DNA of 64,000 nt from Brevundimonas huaxiensis (GTDB lineage Bacteria; Pseudomonadota; Alphaproteobacteria; Caulobacterales; Caulobacteraceae), in contig NZ_JABBJE010000005.1 in NCBI RefSeq assembly GCF_014218725.1, positions 1-64,000 of the forward strand. Direction: 5' to 3'. Positions 27,292 through 34,798 of the stretch are shown here, piece after piece. How positions within the stretch are numbered: the first letter of the stretch is position 1; the number at the start of each line of letters is the position of its first letter. The translations under genes were made by a program, and so were the position numbers. The notes under the pieces were generated by a model. It ran no database searches, had not been told where the DNA came from, and was given only the letters and a program-made list of their open reading frames with translations.

Positions 27292-27705
27292 TCACGACGT
27301 CATGCAGGCGGCGTTGAGCAGGCCGACGCAGATGGAGATGGAGGCCAGATAGACGGCCGCGGCGATCTCGCCCGCCTCGATGCGGACGACCAGGTTACGG
27401 AAGGCCGTGCGGCTGATGGTGACGAAGACGACGATCTGGATCACGCCGGCCAGCAGCGCCCAGGCCGCGAACTCCATCAGACTGACGGTGTGCGACAGGG
27501 CCGAAGCCAGAGGCAGGACATAGCCGATCAGGGCGCCCCCGAGCGCGATGGCGGCGGCCGTGTTGCCTTCCCGGATCAGCGTATGTTCGTGATACGGGGT
27601 GACCCATTGATAGATCAGCTTGAAGGCCAGGGTGAAGGCGCCCGCCATGGCGAAGGCGATCAGGAAGGCGATCGCCCCCTGCTGAAAAATGAACCAGTCG
27701 AACAT
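27292..27705 (-). CDS. DUF350 (YjfL-like) inner-membrane protein
   Basis: 137 residues with four membrane helices. The DUF350 features are visible: AFTLAFKLIYQWVTPYHEHTLIREGNTAAAIALGGALIGYVLPL, then a helix pair ending in ISICVGLLNAACMTS. DUF350 proteins are typically encoded with glutathionylspermidine-synthase-like ATP-grasp and PspA genes and are thought to form a small membrane component of that system. It lies 24 bp after the DUF2491 gene and 4 bp before DUF1190, so it is surely cotranscribed with them. Confidence 0.9.
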   Translation of the reverse strand: MFDWFIFQQGAIAFLIAFAMAGAFTLAFKLIYQWVTPYHEHTLIREGNTAAAIALGGALIGYVLPLASALSHTVSLMEFAAWALLAGVIQIVVFVTISRTAFRNLVVRIEAGEIAAAVYLASISICVGLLNAACMTS

Positions 27706-27729
27706 CGGTCTTGCCCCCTCGGATTGCGC

Positions 27730-28377
27730 TCAGGCGCGGAACTCGGCCATTTCCAGTGGAATGCCGATCATGATTTCGTGCGTCGTGTCGCCGCCCTCGG
27801 GCTGCTGCTCAAGCGCCAGCATCAGCTCGCGCCCGCCACCCAACTCGCGCGCATACAACATGCAGGTCTGGAAGATTTTCGCATAGGGCGTGGTCGCGGC
27901 GCGGTCGTCCCAGATCGTCTCCCACAGGGTGACGGGCGGCTGGATGGCGTCGCTCTCGGCGAACCAGAAGCGGGGATAGTCGGGCAGTTCTTCGGCCGCG
28001 CCGTGAAAGACCGGCGCCGACAGGCGGTCGCGCCAGATGCGGCGTTCGCGCTCGCCCGGCGGATAGGCCGAGGTCCAGGGCACAAACAGGCTGAAGTCGT
28101 AGGATTCCAGGCCCGCCTCATCATCGCTCATGGCCTGAAGCATCACGTGGTCGTCGGTGTAGAAGCGATGGACGAACTGGCCGCTGTCCAGGCTGACCAA
28201 CCCCTGCGCCGATATGTCCAGCACGTCGCGATCCAGGGTGAACTGCGTCTCGTCGCCCAGCCGGCGCCAGGCCAGCGGGTCCAGCGACACGGTGCGGCCC
28301 ACGGTGATGTTGCGCACCGTCGCCAACCGATTGGCAGGCGCGGCCTTCTCCGACGATCCGAAAAGCTTCTTGAACAT
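27730..28377 (-). CDS. DUF2491 (YjfK-like) cytosolic protein
   Basis: 215 residues, starting MFKKLFGSSEKAAP and matching the YjfK pattern: RNITVGRTVSLDPLAWRRLG, then a central Asp/Trp-rich region (SYDFSLFVPWTSAYPPGERERRIW) and a C-terminal EIMIGIPLEMAEF. It is soluble with no catalytic motif I can identify. It heads the minus-strand arm of the yjf-like locus and is transcribed divergently from the DUF2170 gene across 138 bp. No clear Shine-Dalgarno precedes its ATG. Confidence 0.82.
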   Translation of the reverse strand: MFKKLFGSSEKAAPANRLATVRNITVGRTVSLDPLAWRRLGDETQFTLDRDVLDISAQGLVSLDSGQFVHRFYTDDHVMLQAMSDDEAGLESYDFSLFVPWTSAYPPGERERRIWRDRLSAPVFHGAAEELPDYPRFWFAESDAIQPPVTLWETIWDDRAATTPYAKIFQTCMLYARELGGGRELMLALEQQPEGGDTTHEIMIGIPLEMAEFRA

Positions 28378-28485
28378 GGGCGACTATCTAGGCCCGATGC
28401 GCGCCGACGGCGAGCGAACAGAAGCGATGCGACCGAATGAGGCGGTTCATGGCGCGACATTCCGTCCGATCTTGCGTCAAGTCAA

Positions 28486-28512
28486 GCGTTCATGTTACGC
28501 GTTTCATGTAAC
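28486..28512. promoter_or_regulatory. Imperfect tandem repeat in the divergent yjf-like promoter
   Basis: GCGTTCATGTTAC (28486-28498) is followed directly by GCGTTTCATGTAAC (28499-28512). The pair ends 3 bp before ATG 28516 of the DUF2170 gene, which has no Shine-Dalgarno. It may be a two-site operator or part of the promoter of a leaderless transcript. Function is inferred. Confidence 0.4.
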
Positions 28513-28515
28513 GAT

Positions 28516-29196
28516 ATGCCGAACGACGCATCGCCCTCTTCCACCGCTAACGACCGCATCCGTGCGTGGCGACAGGCGCGTCGTGAGGCCGGTCTGGTCA
28601 AGCTGGAGCTTTGGGTGCCGGCCGCAGCCCGCGACGACGTCAAGGCGGCCGTTCGCGCCATCGTCACCGATTCAACACGCGGGCCGCAGCTTGCCCCACG
28701 CCCGCGCCGCCCCACTTCCGATTCCATCACCCCTGGAGACGACCATCAAATGGACGCCGTGATCGAGACCCCCTGGACCGTGCCCGCCATCAAGGCGGCG
28801 CTGGACGAATCCACTTTGCTGCGTGACGGCGAAATGACCCTGCGCGTGGTCGAGGGCGCCGAGCCGGTGCTGCTGGCGACCATGCACGAATACGGCGACC
28901 TGCCGGTCTATCTGAGCGTCGGCGGGGCGCAGATCGTCTGTTCGGTCCTGCTGTGGCCCGTCGCCGAGCAAAAGGATCGCCACGCCTTCAACGAGTTCCT
29001 GCTGAAGGCCCAGCGCGTGGTGCCCCTGTCCAACTTCGCCATCACCAATGTCGGTGGCGAAGACGTGTATGAGTTGATGGGCGAACTCTCTTGCAAGACG
29101 ACGCTGCAGACCATCCTGATCGAACTGCGCACCCTGGCCGAGAATGCGATCGACGCCACCGAACTGCGTGAAACCTTCGGCGCCGACGCCGCCTGA
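28516..29196 (+). CDS. DUF2170 (YjfI-like) protein
   Basis: About 226 residues from ATG 28516; an ATG at 28492 lies inside the tandem repeat and is less likely. The N-terminal 55 residues (NDRIRAWRQARREAGLVKLELWVPAAARDDVKAAVRAIV) look like a ribbon-helix-helix-type or CopG-like segment. The DUF2170 domain follows (about 75-226: TLRDGEMTLRVVEGAEPVLLATMHEYGDLPVYLSVGGAQIVCSVLLWPV). E. coli YjfI has the same DUF2170. The N-terminal extension could make it the locus regulator, which is inference. It is the first gene of the plus-strand arm; pspA follows after 16 bp. Confidence 0.82.
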   Translation: MPNDASPSSTANDRIRAWRQARREAGLVKLELWVPAAARDDVKAAVRAIVTDSTRGPQLAPRPRRPTSDSITPGDDHQMDAVIETPWTVPAIKAALDESTLLRDGEMTLRVVEGAEPVLLATMHEYGDLPVYLSVGGAQIVCSVLLWPVAEQKDRHAFNEFLLKAQRVVPLSNFAITNVGGEDVYELMGELSCKTTLQTILIELRTLAENAIDATELRETFGADAA

Positions 29197-29212
29197 TCCC
29201 GGAAGACCGACC

Positions 29213-29953
29213 ATGTCCATGCTCAGAAAACTGTCCGCCCTGTTCCGCGGCACGGCCCACGATGCGGCCCAGGGCGTCGTCGACGCCAATGCGCTGAAGA
29301 TCCTCGACCAGGAAATCCGCGACGCCGACAACGCCCAAGGCAAGGCCCGCGATGACCTGGCCGGCCTGGTGGCGCGCCGCCGCATGGCCGAAAACGAACT
29401 TGCATCGTTCAGGGACCAGATCGCCAAATACGAAAGCTCGGCCCGCACCGCCCTGGGTCAGGGCAAGACCGATCTGGCGCGCGAGGTCGCCGGCCGCATC
29501 GCCGAGCTGGAGGTCGAGATCACCAGCCGCGGCCCGCTGATCGAGGACATGAAGACGGCCGAGACGCGCCTGCGCGCGGCCATCGCCTCGACCGATCAGA
29601 AGATCGAGACGCTTCGTCGCGAGATCGACATCGTCAAGGTCAACGATTCCGTCCAGAAGGCCCAGACGTCGGTCGCCCTGAACTCGGCCGGCGCCCAGTC
29701 GCGCATCGGCTCGGCGGCGGACAGCCTGCAACGCATCAAGCAGCGCCAGGCGATCCAGGAAGAGAAGCTGAACGCCAGCCAGGCGCTGGAGGACCGCCGC
29801 ACCGGCGCGGACCTGGACGCCAAGCTGCGCGAGGCCGGCATCCTGCCCGGTCACTCCTCGGCCGACGACGTCCTGGCCCGCCTGAGCCAGCCGGAGGTGA
29901 CGGTGGTCACGCCGCGCATCGGGCAGTCCACGCCTGACAAGGACCCGGCCTGA
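29213..29953 (+). CDS. PspA/IM30 family protein (YjfJ-like), ESCRT-III-like membrane remodeller
   Basis: 246 residues from ATG 29213, nearly all long alpha-helical coiled coil (MLRKLSALFRG..., LVARRRMAENELASFRDQIAKYESSARTALGQGK, AQSRIGSAADSLQRIKQRQAI). This is the PspA/Vipp1 pattern of ESCRT-III-like proteins that polymerise on the inner membrane and protect it under envelope stress. No pspBC or pspF homologue is adjacent; the protein is embedded instead in the yjf-type locus, as YjfJ in E. coli. A longer upstream frame overlapping DUF2170 is not a credible start. It is followed 3 bp later by the ATP-grasp gene. Confidence 0.92.
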   Translation: MSMLRKLSALFRGTAHDAAQGVVDANALKILDQEIRDADNAQGKARDDLAGLVARRRMAENELASFRDQIAKYESSARTALGQGKTDLAREVAGRIAELEVEITSRGPLIEDMKTAETRLRAAIASTDQKIETLRREIDIVKVNDSVQKAQTSVALNSAGAQSRIGSAADSLQRIKQRQAIQEEKLNASQALEDRRTGADLDAKLREAGILPGHSSADDVLARLSQPEVTVVTPRIGQSTPDKDPA

Positions 29954-29956
29954 TCC

Positions 29957-31123
29957 ATGGAGCGTCTGCGCCTCGATCCCCGCACCGACTGGGACGCCAA
30001 GGCCGAGGAACTTGGCTTCACCTGGCGCCACACCGACGGCAAACCCTATTGGGACGAGACGGCGGCCTATGCCTTTTCGCTGGCCGAGATCGAGGACGGG
30101 ATCGAGGCGCCGACCGAGGAACTGCACGGCCTGTGCCTGGAGCTTGTGAACGAGGCCGTTCAGTCCGAGCGGCTGATGGAACAGCTCGATATTCCCGAGA
30201 CCATGCGGGACTATGTGGCCGACAGCTGGAAGCGGGGCGATCCGTCGCTGTATGGCCGGTTCGACTTCGCCTATGACGGGACGGGGCCGGCGAAACTGTA
30301 CGAATACAACGCCGACACCCCGACCAGCATTTATGAGACGGCGGTGTTCCAGTGGCTGTGGCTGGAGGACCAGATCAAGGCCGGCGCCCTGCCCGCCGAT
30401 GCGGATCAGTTCAACAGCCTGCATGAGAAGCTGGTCGATCGGTTCCGCGCCATCTTTCCGAACGGCGGCTTCGTGCATTTCACCTCGGACGCCGATTTCG
30501 TCGAGGACCGCCAGACGGTGCGCTTCCTGGAAGACCTGGCCCAGCAGGCCGGACTGGAGCCTCAGTTCGTCGCTATCGACCAGATCGGGCTGAACGCCGA
30601 CGGCCGGTTCGTCGATCACGAGAACTGGATCATCCAGGCGATGTTCAAGCTCTACCCGTGGGAGCAGATGCTGCGCGACGACTACGCCGCGCCGCTGCCG
30701 ACGGCGGACGTGACCGTGCTGGAACCGGCGTGGAAGAGCATCCTGTCCAACAAGGCCATCCTGCCGCTGTTGTGGGAGCGGCATGCGGGCCACCCCAATC
30801 TGCTGGAAAGCTATTTCGAGGGCGATCCGGCCGAGGCGGCGCTGGGCTCATCCTATGTGCGCAAGCCGTTGTTCTCGCGCGAAGGCGACAATGTCGAACT
30901 GATCGACCAGGGCGTAAGCGCCGCAGAGGTGGTGGACGGCGGCTATGGCGCAGGGCGTCACGTCCGGCAGGCGCTGTGCGATCCGCCCCTGTTCGACGGC
31001 AACCATGTGATCGTCGGGTCTTGGGTGGTGGGAACGGAACCAGCGGGCATCAGCCTGCGGGAGGATACGGGCCGCATCACCCGGAACACCTCGCGCTTCG
31101 TGCCGCACTTCATCCGCGACTGA
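29957..31123 (+). CDS. Glutathionylspermidine synthase-like ATP-grasp amidoligase (YjfC/YgiC family)
   Basis: 388 residues of the C-terminal amidoligase domain of glutathionylspermidine synthase, without the amidase half. Conserved segments are KLYEYNADTPTSIYETAVFQWLW (substrate/ATP region, about 112-134) and SSYVRKPLFSREGDNVELID (ATP-grasp phosphate-binding, about 295-314), and the chain ends NTSRFVPHFI. Family members form an amide bond between a peptide carboxylate and an amine using ATP; E. coli YgiC and YjfC lack proven GSP synthase activity, so the true substrate may be a peptide, protein tail or amine other than spermidine. Last gene of the tight DUF2170-pspA-ATP-grasp arm. Confidence 0.9.
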   Translation: MERLRLDPRTDWDAKAEELGFTWRHTDGKPYWDETAAYAFSLAEIEDGIEAPTEELHGLCLELVNEAVQSERLMEQLDIPETMRDYVADSWKRGDPSLYGRFDFAYDGTGPAKLYEYNADTPTSIYETAVFQWLWLEDQIKAGALPADADQFNSLHEKLVDRFRAIFPNGGFVHFTSDADFVEDRQTVRFLEDLAQQAGLEPQFVAIDQIGLNADGRFVDHENWIIQAMFKLYPWEQMLRDDYAAPLPTADVTVLEPAWKSILSNKAILPLLWERHAGHPNLLESYFEGDPAEAALGSSYVRKPLFSREGDNVELIDQGVSAAEVVDGGYGAGRHVRQALCDPPLFDGNHVIVGSWVVGTEPAGISLREDTGRITRNTSRFVPHFIRD

Positions 31124-31194
31124 GGCCCAGGCAGGCAACCAAGCCGGACGACCGCCGTTTTGTCGGCTGACATCAACCGACAAGAAGCCTTCCC

Positions 31195-32073
31195 ATGCGC
31201 AACGCCCGCCTCGCCCTGATCGCCACCACCGCCCTGACCCTCGCGGGCGGCGCGGCCGTCGCCCAGACGCAATATCCTTCGACGACCCAGGATCGGCTGG
31301 GTGCGGTCGTGGGCGCCCTGTTCGGCGACCGGCTAGGGCTGTCGGCCATGGATCAGGCCTGGCTGCGCGGCGGCCGTCCGCTGCGTGACGGCCAGAGCCA
31401 GTTCTCGACCCGCGTGGACGCCAGCGTGCGCGCCGGAAGCGTCTCCGCCTCGGCCGCGACGCGCCTGCGCGCCGACTATTCGGCCCTGGTCGATCTGGAG
31501 AACCAATACGCCGTCGGCGGCATCTCGGCCCAGGAACGCGCCGATCTGAACGCTCGCTACACCGCCCTGACCCAGACGCTGGAAGCCGGCGCCTCGGGCT
31601 ATGCCGACATGGACACCGTGGCCCAGGGCCGTGCGGACTTCGAGACCCGCGTCAACGCCGCCGTGACGGCGCGCCGCATCACCCGCACCGAGGCGACACG
31701 CCTGAAAACGGACTATCAGGCCCTGATCCAGCTGGAGAGCCGATACAGCGCCGACGGATCCATCAGCGCCAGCGAGCGCGCGGATCTGGACGCGCGTCTG
31801 GACGCCCTGGACCTGCGGGTCGGCGACGGCCCGGCCGGACAGACGCCGTCGGCCAACCTGCCCGCCCGCACGCGTCTGGCGAACCTGGAAACCGCCCTGA
31901 TCGCCGCCGAGCGCTCGGGCGCCGTCAGCCGCACCGAGGCCGCCGACATTCGCGTCGAGGCCGGCGATCTCGCCCGCCTGGATGCCGCCTACAGCCGCAC
32001 CAGCCCCTCGTCCGACGACACGGCCTATCTGAGCCGCCGCATCAGCGAACTGGAACTGCGCGTCCGTCGCTAG
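31195..32073 (+). CDS. Exported helical-repeat protein
   Basis: 292 residues with a signal peptide cleaved after AAVAQ. The body contains three related units of about 75 residues, each with the pattern F-x-T/N-R-V-x-A-x-V-x-x-G/R-x-I/V-T/S-x-x-E/A-A-x-x-L/I-R/K-x-D-Y-x-A-L-x-x-L-E. They start near residues 69, 149 and 223, and each ends in a second helix (SAQERADLNARYTAL; SASERADLDARLDAL; DDTAYLSRRISEL). I know no name for it; such repeats suggest a periplasmic helical scaffold. It lies 71 bp after the ATP-grasp gene and may or may not belong to that transcript. The A/T-poor hairpin at 32085-32112 follows its stop. Confidence 0.75.
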   Translation: MRNARLALIATTALTLAGGAAVAQTQYPSTTQDRLGAVVGALFGDRLGLSAMDQAWLRGGRPLRDGQSQFSTRVDASVRAGSVSASAATRLRADYSALVDLENQYAVGGISAQERADLNARYTALTQTLEAGASGYADMDTVAQGRADFETRVNAAVTARRITRTEATRLKTDYQALIQLESRYSADGSISASERADLDARLDALDLRVGDGPAGQTPSANLPARTRLANLETALIAAERSGAVSRTEAADIRVEAGDLARLDAAYSRTSPSSDDTAYLSRRISELELRVRR

Positions 32074-32084
32074 ACCTGATCAGA

Positions 32085-32112
32085 GCGTCCCGTGCGATCC
32101 GGCGCGGGACGC
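32085..32112 (+). terminator. Hairpin after the helical-repeat gene
   Basis: GCGTCCCG (32085-32092) can pair with CGGGACGC (32105-32112) across a 12-base loop, 11 bp after the stop codon. No T-tract follows, so this is a weak or factor-dependent terminator at best, or a 3'-end stabilising stem. Confidence 0.35.
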
Positions 32113-32218
32113 CTATTCGGCTATACCCTTGCATTGGGAGCTCTGATTTCACGCCGGAGCGGAAATCGCGTATGGGCAGCCGCAGTCGCCTTTATATCGC
32201 CGGTCAAGCCGCAACCCC

Positions 32219-33250
32219 ATGTCCCTGAACGCCTCCCGCACGTTGTCCATCGCCCCGATGATGGACTGGACCGATCGGCATTGTCGGGCGTTTCACAGGG
32301 CGCTGACGAATAAGGCGCTGCTTTATACCGAGATGGTGACGGCGCCGGCGGTGTTGCATGGGGATCGCGAGCGGCTGCTGGGGTTCGATGCGCTGGAGCA
32401 TCCGGTGGCCTTGCAACTGGGCGGGTCGGATCCGGGGCAGTTGGCCGAGGCCGCCAAGGTCGGCGAGGCGTTCGGCTATGACGAGATCAATCTGAACGTC
32501 GGCTGCCCGTCGGACCGGGTGCAGTCGGGTCGGTTCGGCGCCTGTCTGATGCGCGAGCCCGAGTTGGTGGCCGACTGTATGGCGGCGATCAAGGGGGCCG
32601 TGAGCGTGCCGGCGACCGTCAAATGCCGCATCGGCGTGGACGATCAGGATCCGGTCGTCAGCCTGTTCGCCACGGTGGACGCCTGCGCCGCCGTCGGGAT
32701 CGAGGTCTTCGTCGTCCATGCGCGCAAGGCCTGGCTGAAAGGTCTGTCGCCCAAGGAGAACCGCGACGTGCCGCCGCTGGACTATGATCTGGTGCGCCGG
32801 CTGAAGCGCGAGCGGCCGCATCTGAACATCTCGATCAATGGCGGCATCGCCTCGATGGACGCGGCCGAGGCGCATCTGGCCGAGGTCGACGGCGTGAAGC
32901 TGGACGGGGTCATGCTGGGCCGCGCCGCCTATCATGAGCCGGCCATTCTGGGTCAGGCGGATCGTCGCCTGTATGGCGAGCCGGTCGAGGATACCGACGC
33001 CTTCGCCGCGCTGGCGCGCTATCGGCCCTATATGGCCGCGCGGCTGGAGGAAGGCGTCGCCCTGCCTGCCATGGCGCGGCATATGCTGGGCTTGATGCAC
33101 GGCCGGCCGGGCGCGAGGGCGTTCCGTCGCATTCTGACGGTCGAGGCCATCAAGCCCGGCGCAGGCCTGGAAGTGCTGGACCGCGCGGTGGAGGCTGTGC
33201 GCGAGGCTGAAGCCCGGCGCGACACGGCGCATGGAGACTGGGCGGCGTAA
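32219..33250 (+). CDS. dusA: tRNA-dihydrouridine synthase A
   Basis: 343 residues. DusA reduces uridine 20/20a in the D-loop of tRNA with FMN and NADPH. The TIM-barrel start SIAPMMDWTDRHCRAFHR, the substrate-side NLNVGCPSDRVQSGRFGACLM with catalytic Cys96, and the FMN-phosphate region (INGGIASMDAAEAHL, DGVMLGRAAYHEP) are all present. MMDWTDRHCR and the length identify the A subfamily. The 145-bp upstream region contains no clear Shine-Dalgarno immediately before ATG 32219, so start or leader use is unusual. Confidence 0.96.
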   Translation: MSLNASRTLSIAPMMDWTDRHCRAFHRALTNKALLYTEMVTAPAVLHGDRERLLGFDALEHPVALQLGGSDPGQLAEAAKVGEAFGYDEINLNVGCPSDRVQSGRFGACLMREPELVADCMAAIKGAVSVPATVKCRIGVDDQDPVVSLFATVDACAAVGIEVFVVHARKAWLKGLSPKENRDVPPLDYDLVRRLKRERPHLNISINGGIASMDAAEAHLAEVDGVKLDGVMLGRAAYHEPAILGQADRRLYGEPVEDTDAFAALARYRPYMAARLEEGVALPAMARHMLGLMHGRPGARAFRRILTVEAIKPGAGLEVLDRAVEAVREAEARRDTAHGDWAA

Positions 33251-33311
33251 CCCAATCTTCAGAGCCGGCCGGCAAGGTTAAGAGAACCCTGCCGTTTCGG
33301 ACCTGCACGCC

Positions 33312-33980
33312 ATGAAGACCCTGCTGATCGCCGCCGTCCTCGCGACCGCCCTGCCCGCCGCATCGGCCTTGGCGCAGGCCGACGGCCGATTCGCCCTCGG
33401 CGCCCAGGTCGGCACGCCGGGCGCCGGTCTTCAGGCCCAGTTCGCACTCAGCCCGGTCGTGGTGCTGCGCGGCGGCTATGACGTGCTGAAATGGGATCGG
33501 GACCAGACCTACAAGGGCATCGATTACGACGCCAAGATCGACTTCAAGTCGCCGGGCGCCTTTGTCGATCTGCACCCGTTCCGCAACGGCTTTCTGATCT
33601 CGGGCGGGGCCTATTTCGGTGATCGCAAGGTCGATCTGGACGCCACGCCCACCGACAACGTCAATGTCGGCGGCGCGACCTTCACCCCGGCCCAGGTCGG
33701 GACGTTGACCGGCCGCATCGACCTGGAAAGCACCGCGCCCTTCGTCGGCCTGGGCTATGACAACACCTTCACGCGGGGCGGACGGCTGGGCTTCCGCCTT
33801 CTGGCCGGCGCGGCCTTTGGCGATGCGCCGCAAGTGAATCTGGACGCCCGCGGCGGGACGTTGTCGAACGATCCCACCTTCCGTTCGCGTCTGGATCAGG
33901 AAGAGCGTGAAATTCAGGCCGAGGCCGATGATTACAAGGTCCTGCCGGTGCTTCAGGCGGGCCTGAACTTCAAATTCTGA
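33312..33980 (+). CDS. Outer-membrane beta-barrel protein, porin-like (unassigned)
   Basis: 222 residues with a signal peptide ending ...ASALAQA (about 22) and alternating-hydrophobicity strands (FALGAQVGTPGAGLQAQFAL, VVLRGGYDVLKW, GFLISGGAYFGDRKVDL, PFVGLGYDNTF, LGFRLLAGAAFG), ending with the terminal phenylalanine LNFKF characteristic of barrel insertion. Eight to ten strands are plausible. Similar proteins in Caulobacterales are annotated only as hypothetical or OmpW-like. The gene follows dusA by 61 bp but is probably separately expressed. Confidence 0.75.
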   Translation: MKTLLIAAVLATALPAASALAQADGRFALGAQVGTPGAGLQAQFALSPVVVLRGGYDVLKWDRDQTYKGIDYDAKIDFKSPGAFVDLHPFRNGFLISGGAYFGDRKVDLDATPTDNVNVGGATFTPAQVGTLTGRIDLESTAPFVGLGYDNTFTRGGRLGFRLLAGAAFGDAPQVNLDARGGTLSNDPTFRSRLDQEEREIQAEADDYKVLPVLQAGLNFKF

Positions 33981-34166
33981 CGCCCAAAGGCGTCGTCCCT
34001 GAGTGCGAAGACTGGGGATAAATAGATTATGAAAAACAAGGCATTAACCTAGAAACAAATCGTAACAGACGGCGTCCGGGCGGGTTTTGCCACTTTTCCG
34101 CCACAGGTTAACGCGACAAGGCCAGCGCCGGCGGCGTTGGGAGCCGGTGTCTCCTGAGCGACATTC

Positions 34167-34724
34167 ATGATCGGCGCCTCCGCTGCTATCGCCATGCTTT
34201 GGGCTGCCGTGTCGTCTGTGACGAGCGGGCCTGTCCCCTACAATGACGTCGTAGCGGCGGATCAAGTCAGGACTGAAACCCCTGCCGCCATCGTCGGTTC
34301 CGATGAAGTCGAGACCGCCCTGAACGCCGAACAGGCCGAGCTGATGGCCTCCGATCCCGACTGGCGCGCGTCGGCGCGCCTCTATCACGCAGGCGGCGGC
34401 GGCGCGACGGGCAACGATTCGCTGGGTTGCCGTCCGATCGCCATGCGCACCGTCGCGGTCGATCCCCGCGTGATCCCGCGCCGCACCAAGCTGTTCATCC
34501 GCGAAACTGTCGGCATGCGCCTGGCCGACGGTTCGATTCACGACGGTTACTGGTACGCCTCCGACACCGGCGGCGCGATCAAGGGCCAAAAGATCGACCT
34601 CTATACCGGCACCGGTCGCGGCTCGATGAACCAGGCGCAACGCCTGAACATGCGCACCCTGACCATCGTGGACGCCGGCGATTTCGACGGCTGCCCCCCG
34701 GCCTGGACCACTGCTTCCAACTGA
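34167..34724 (+). CDS. 3D-domain (MltA C-terminal-like) exported protein
   Basis: 185 residues. A hydrophobic N-terminal segment (MIGASAAIAMLWAAVSSV) looks like a signal or anchor. The C-terminal half carries the 3D (Asp-Asp-Asp) double-psi beta-barrel domain: MRTVAVDPRVIPRRTKLFI, GYWYASDTGGAIKGQKIDLYTG and a terminal DAGDFDGC. This domain occurs in MltA-type lytic transglycosylases and in cell-wall-associated YabE/YuiC-type hydrolases, so a peptidoglycan role in the periplasm is likely. The 186-bp upstream region is AT-richer and holds one TTAACC half of a CtrA-like site. A bidirectional terminator follows. Confidence 0.82.
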   Translation: MIGASAAIAMLWAAVSSVTSGPVPYNDVVAADQVRTETPAAIVGSDEVETALNAEQAELMASDPDWRASARLYHAGGGGATGNDSLGCRPIAMRTVAVDPRVIPRRTKLFIRETVGMRLADGSIHDGYWYASDTGGAIKGQKIDLYTGTGRGSMNQAQRLNMRTLTIVDAGDFDGCPPAWTTASN

Positions 34725-34740
34725 TCCGGCCGATCATGAA

Positions 34741-34775
34741 AAACGCCGGCTGACCGCGAAGGTCAGCCGGCGTTT
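34741..34775. terminator. Bidirectional Rho-independent terminator
   Basis: A perfect 15-bp inverted repeat (AAACGCCGGCTGACC at 34741-34755 and its complement at 34761-34775) closes a GCGAA loop. It has A residues on the left side (34739-34743) and TTTT on the right. It lies between the convergent 3D-domain gene and the tandem-domain gene and can serve both. Confidence 0.92.
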
Positions 34776-34798
34776 TCGTGTCTGAAGCCTTACGCCGA

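Noticed and set aside
32085-32112. Intrinsic terminator after the helical-repeat gene
   Set aside because: No T-tract follows; kept only as a low-confidence hairpin.
34041-34058. TTAACC that could be half of a CtrA site before the 3D-domain gene
   Set aside because: The second half is ACAA at the expected distance, so only a half-site match remains.
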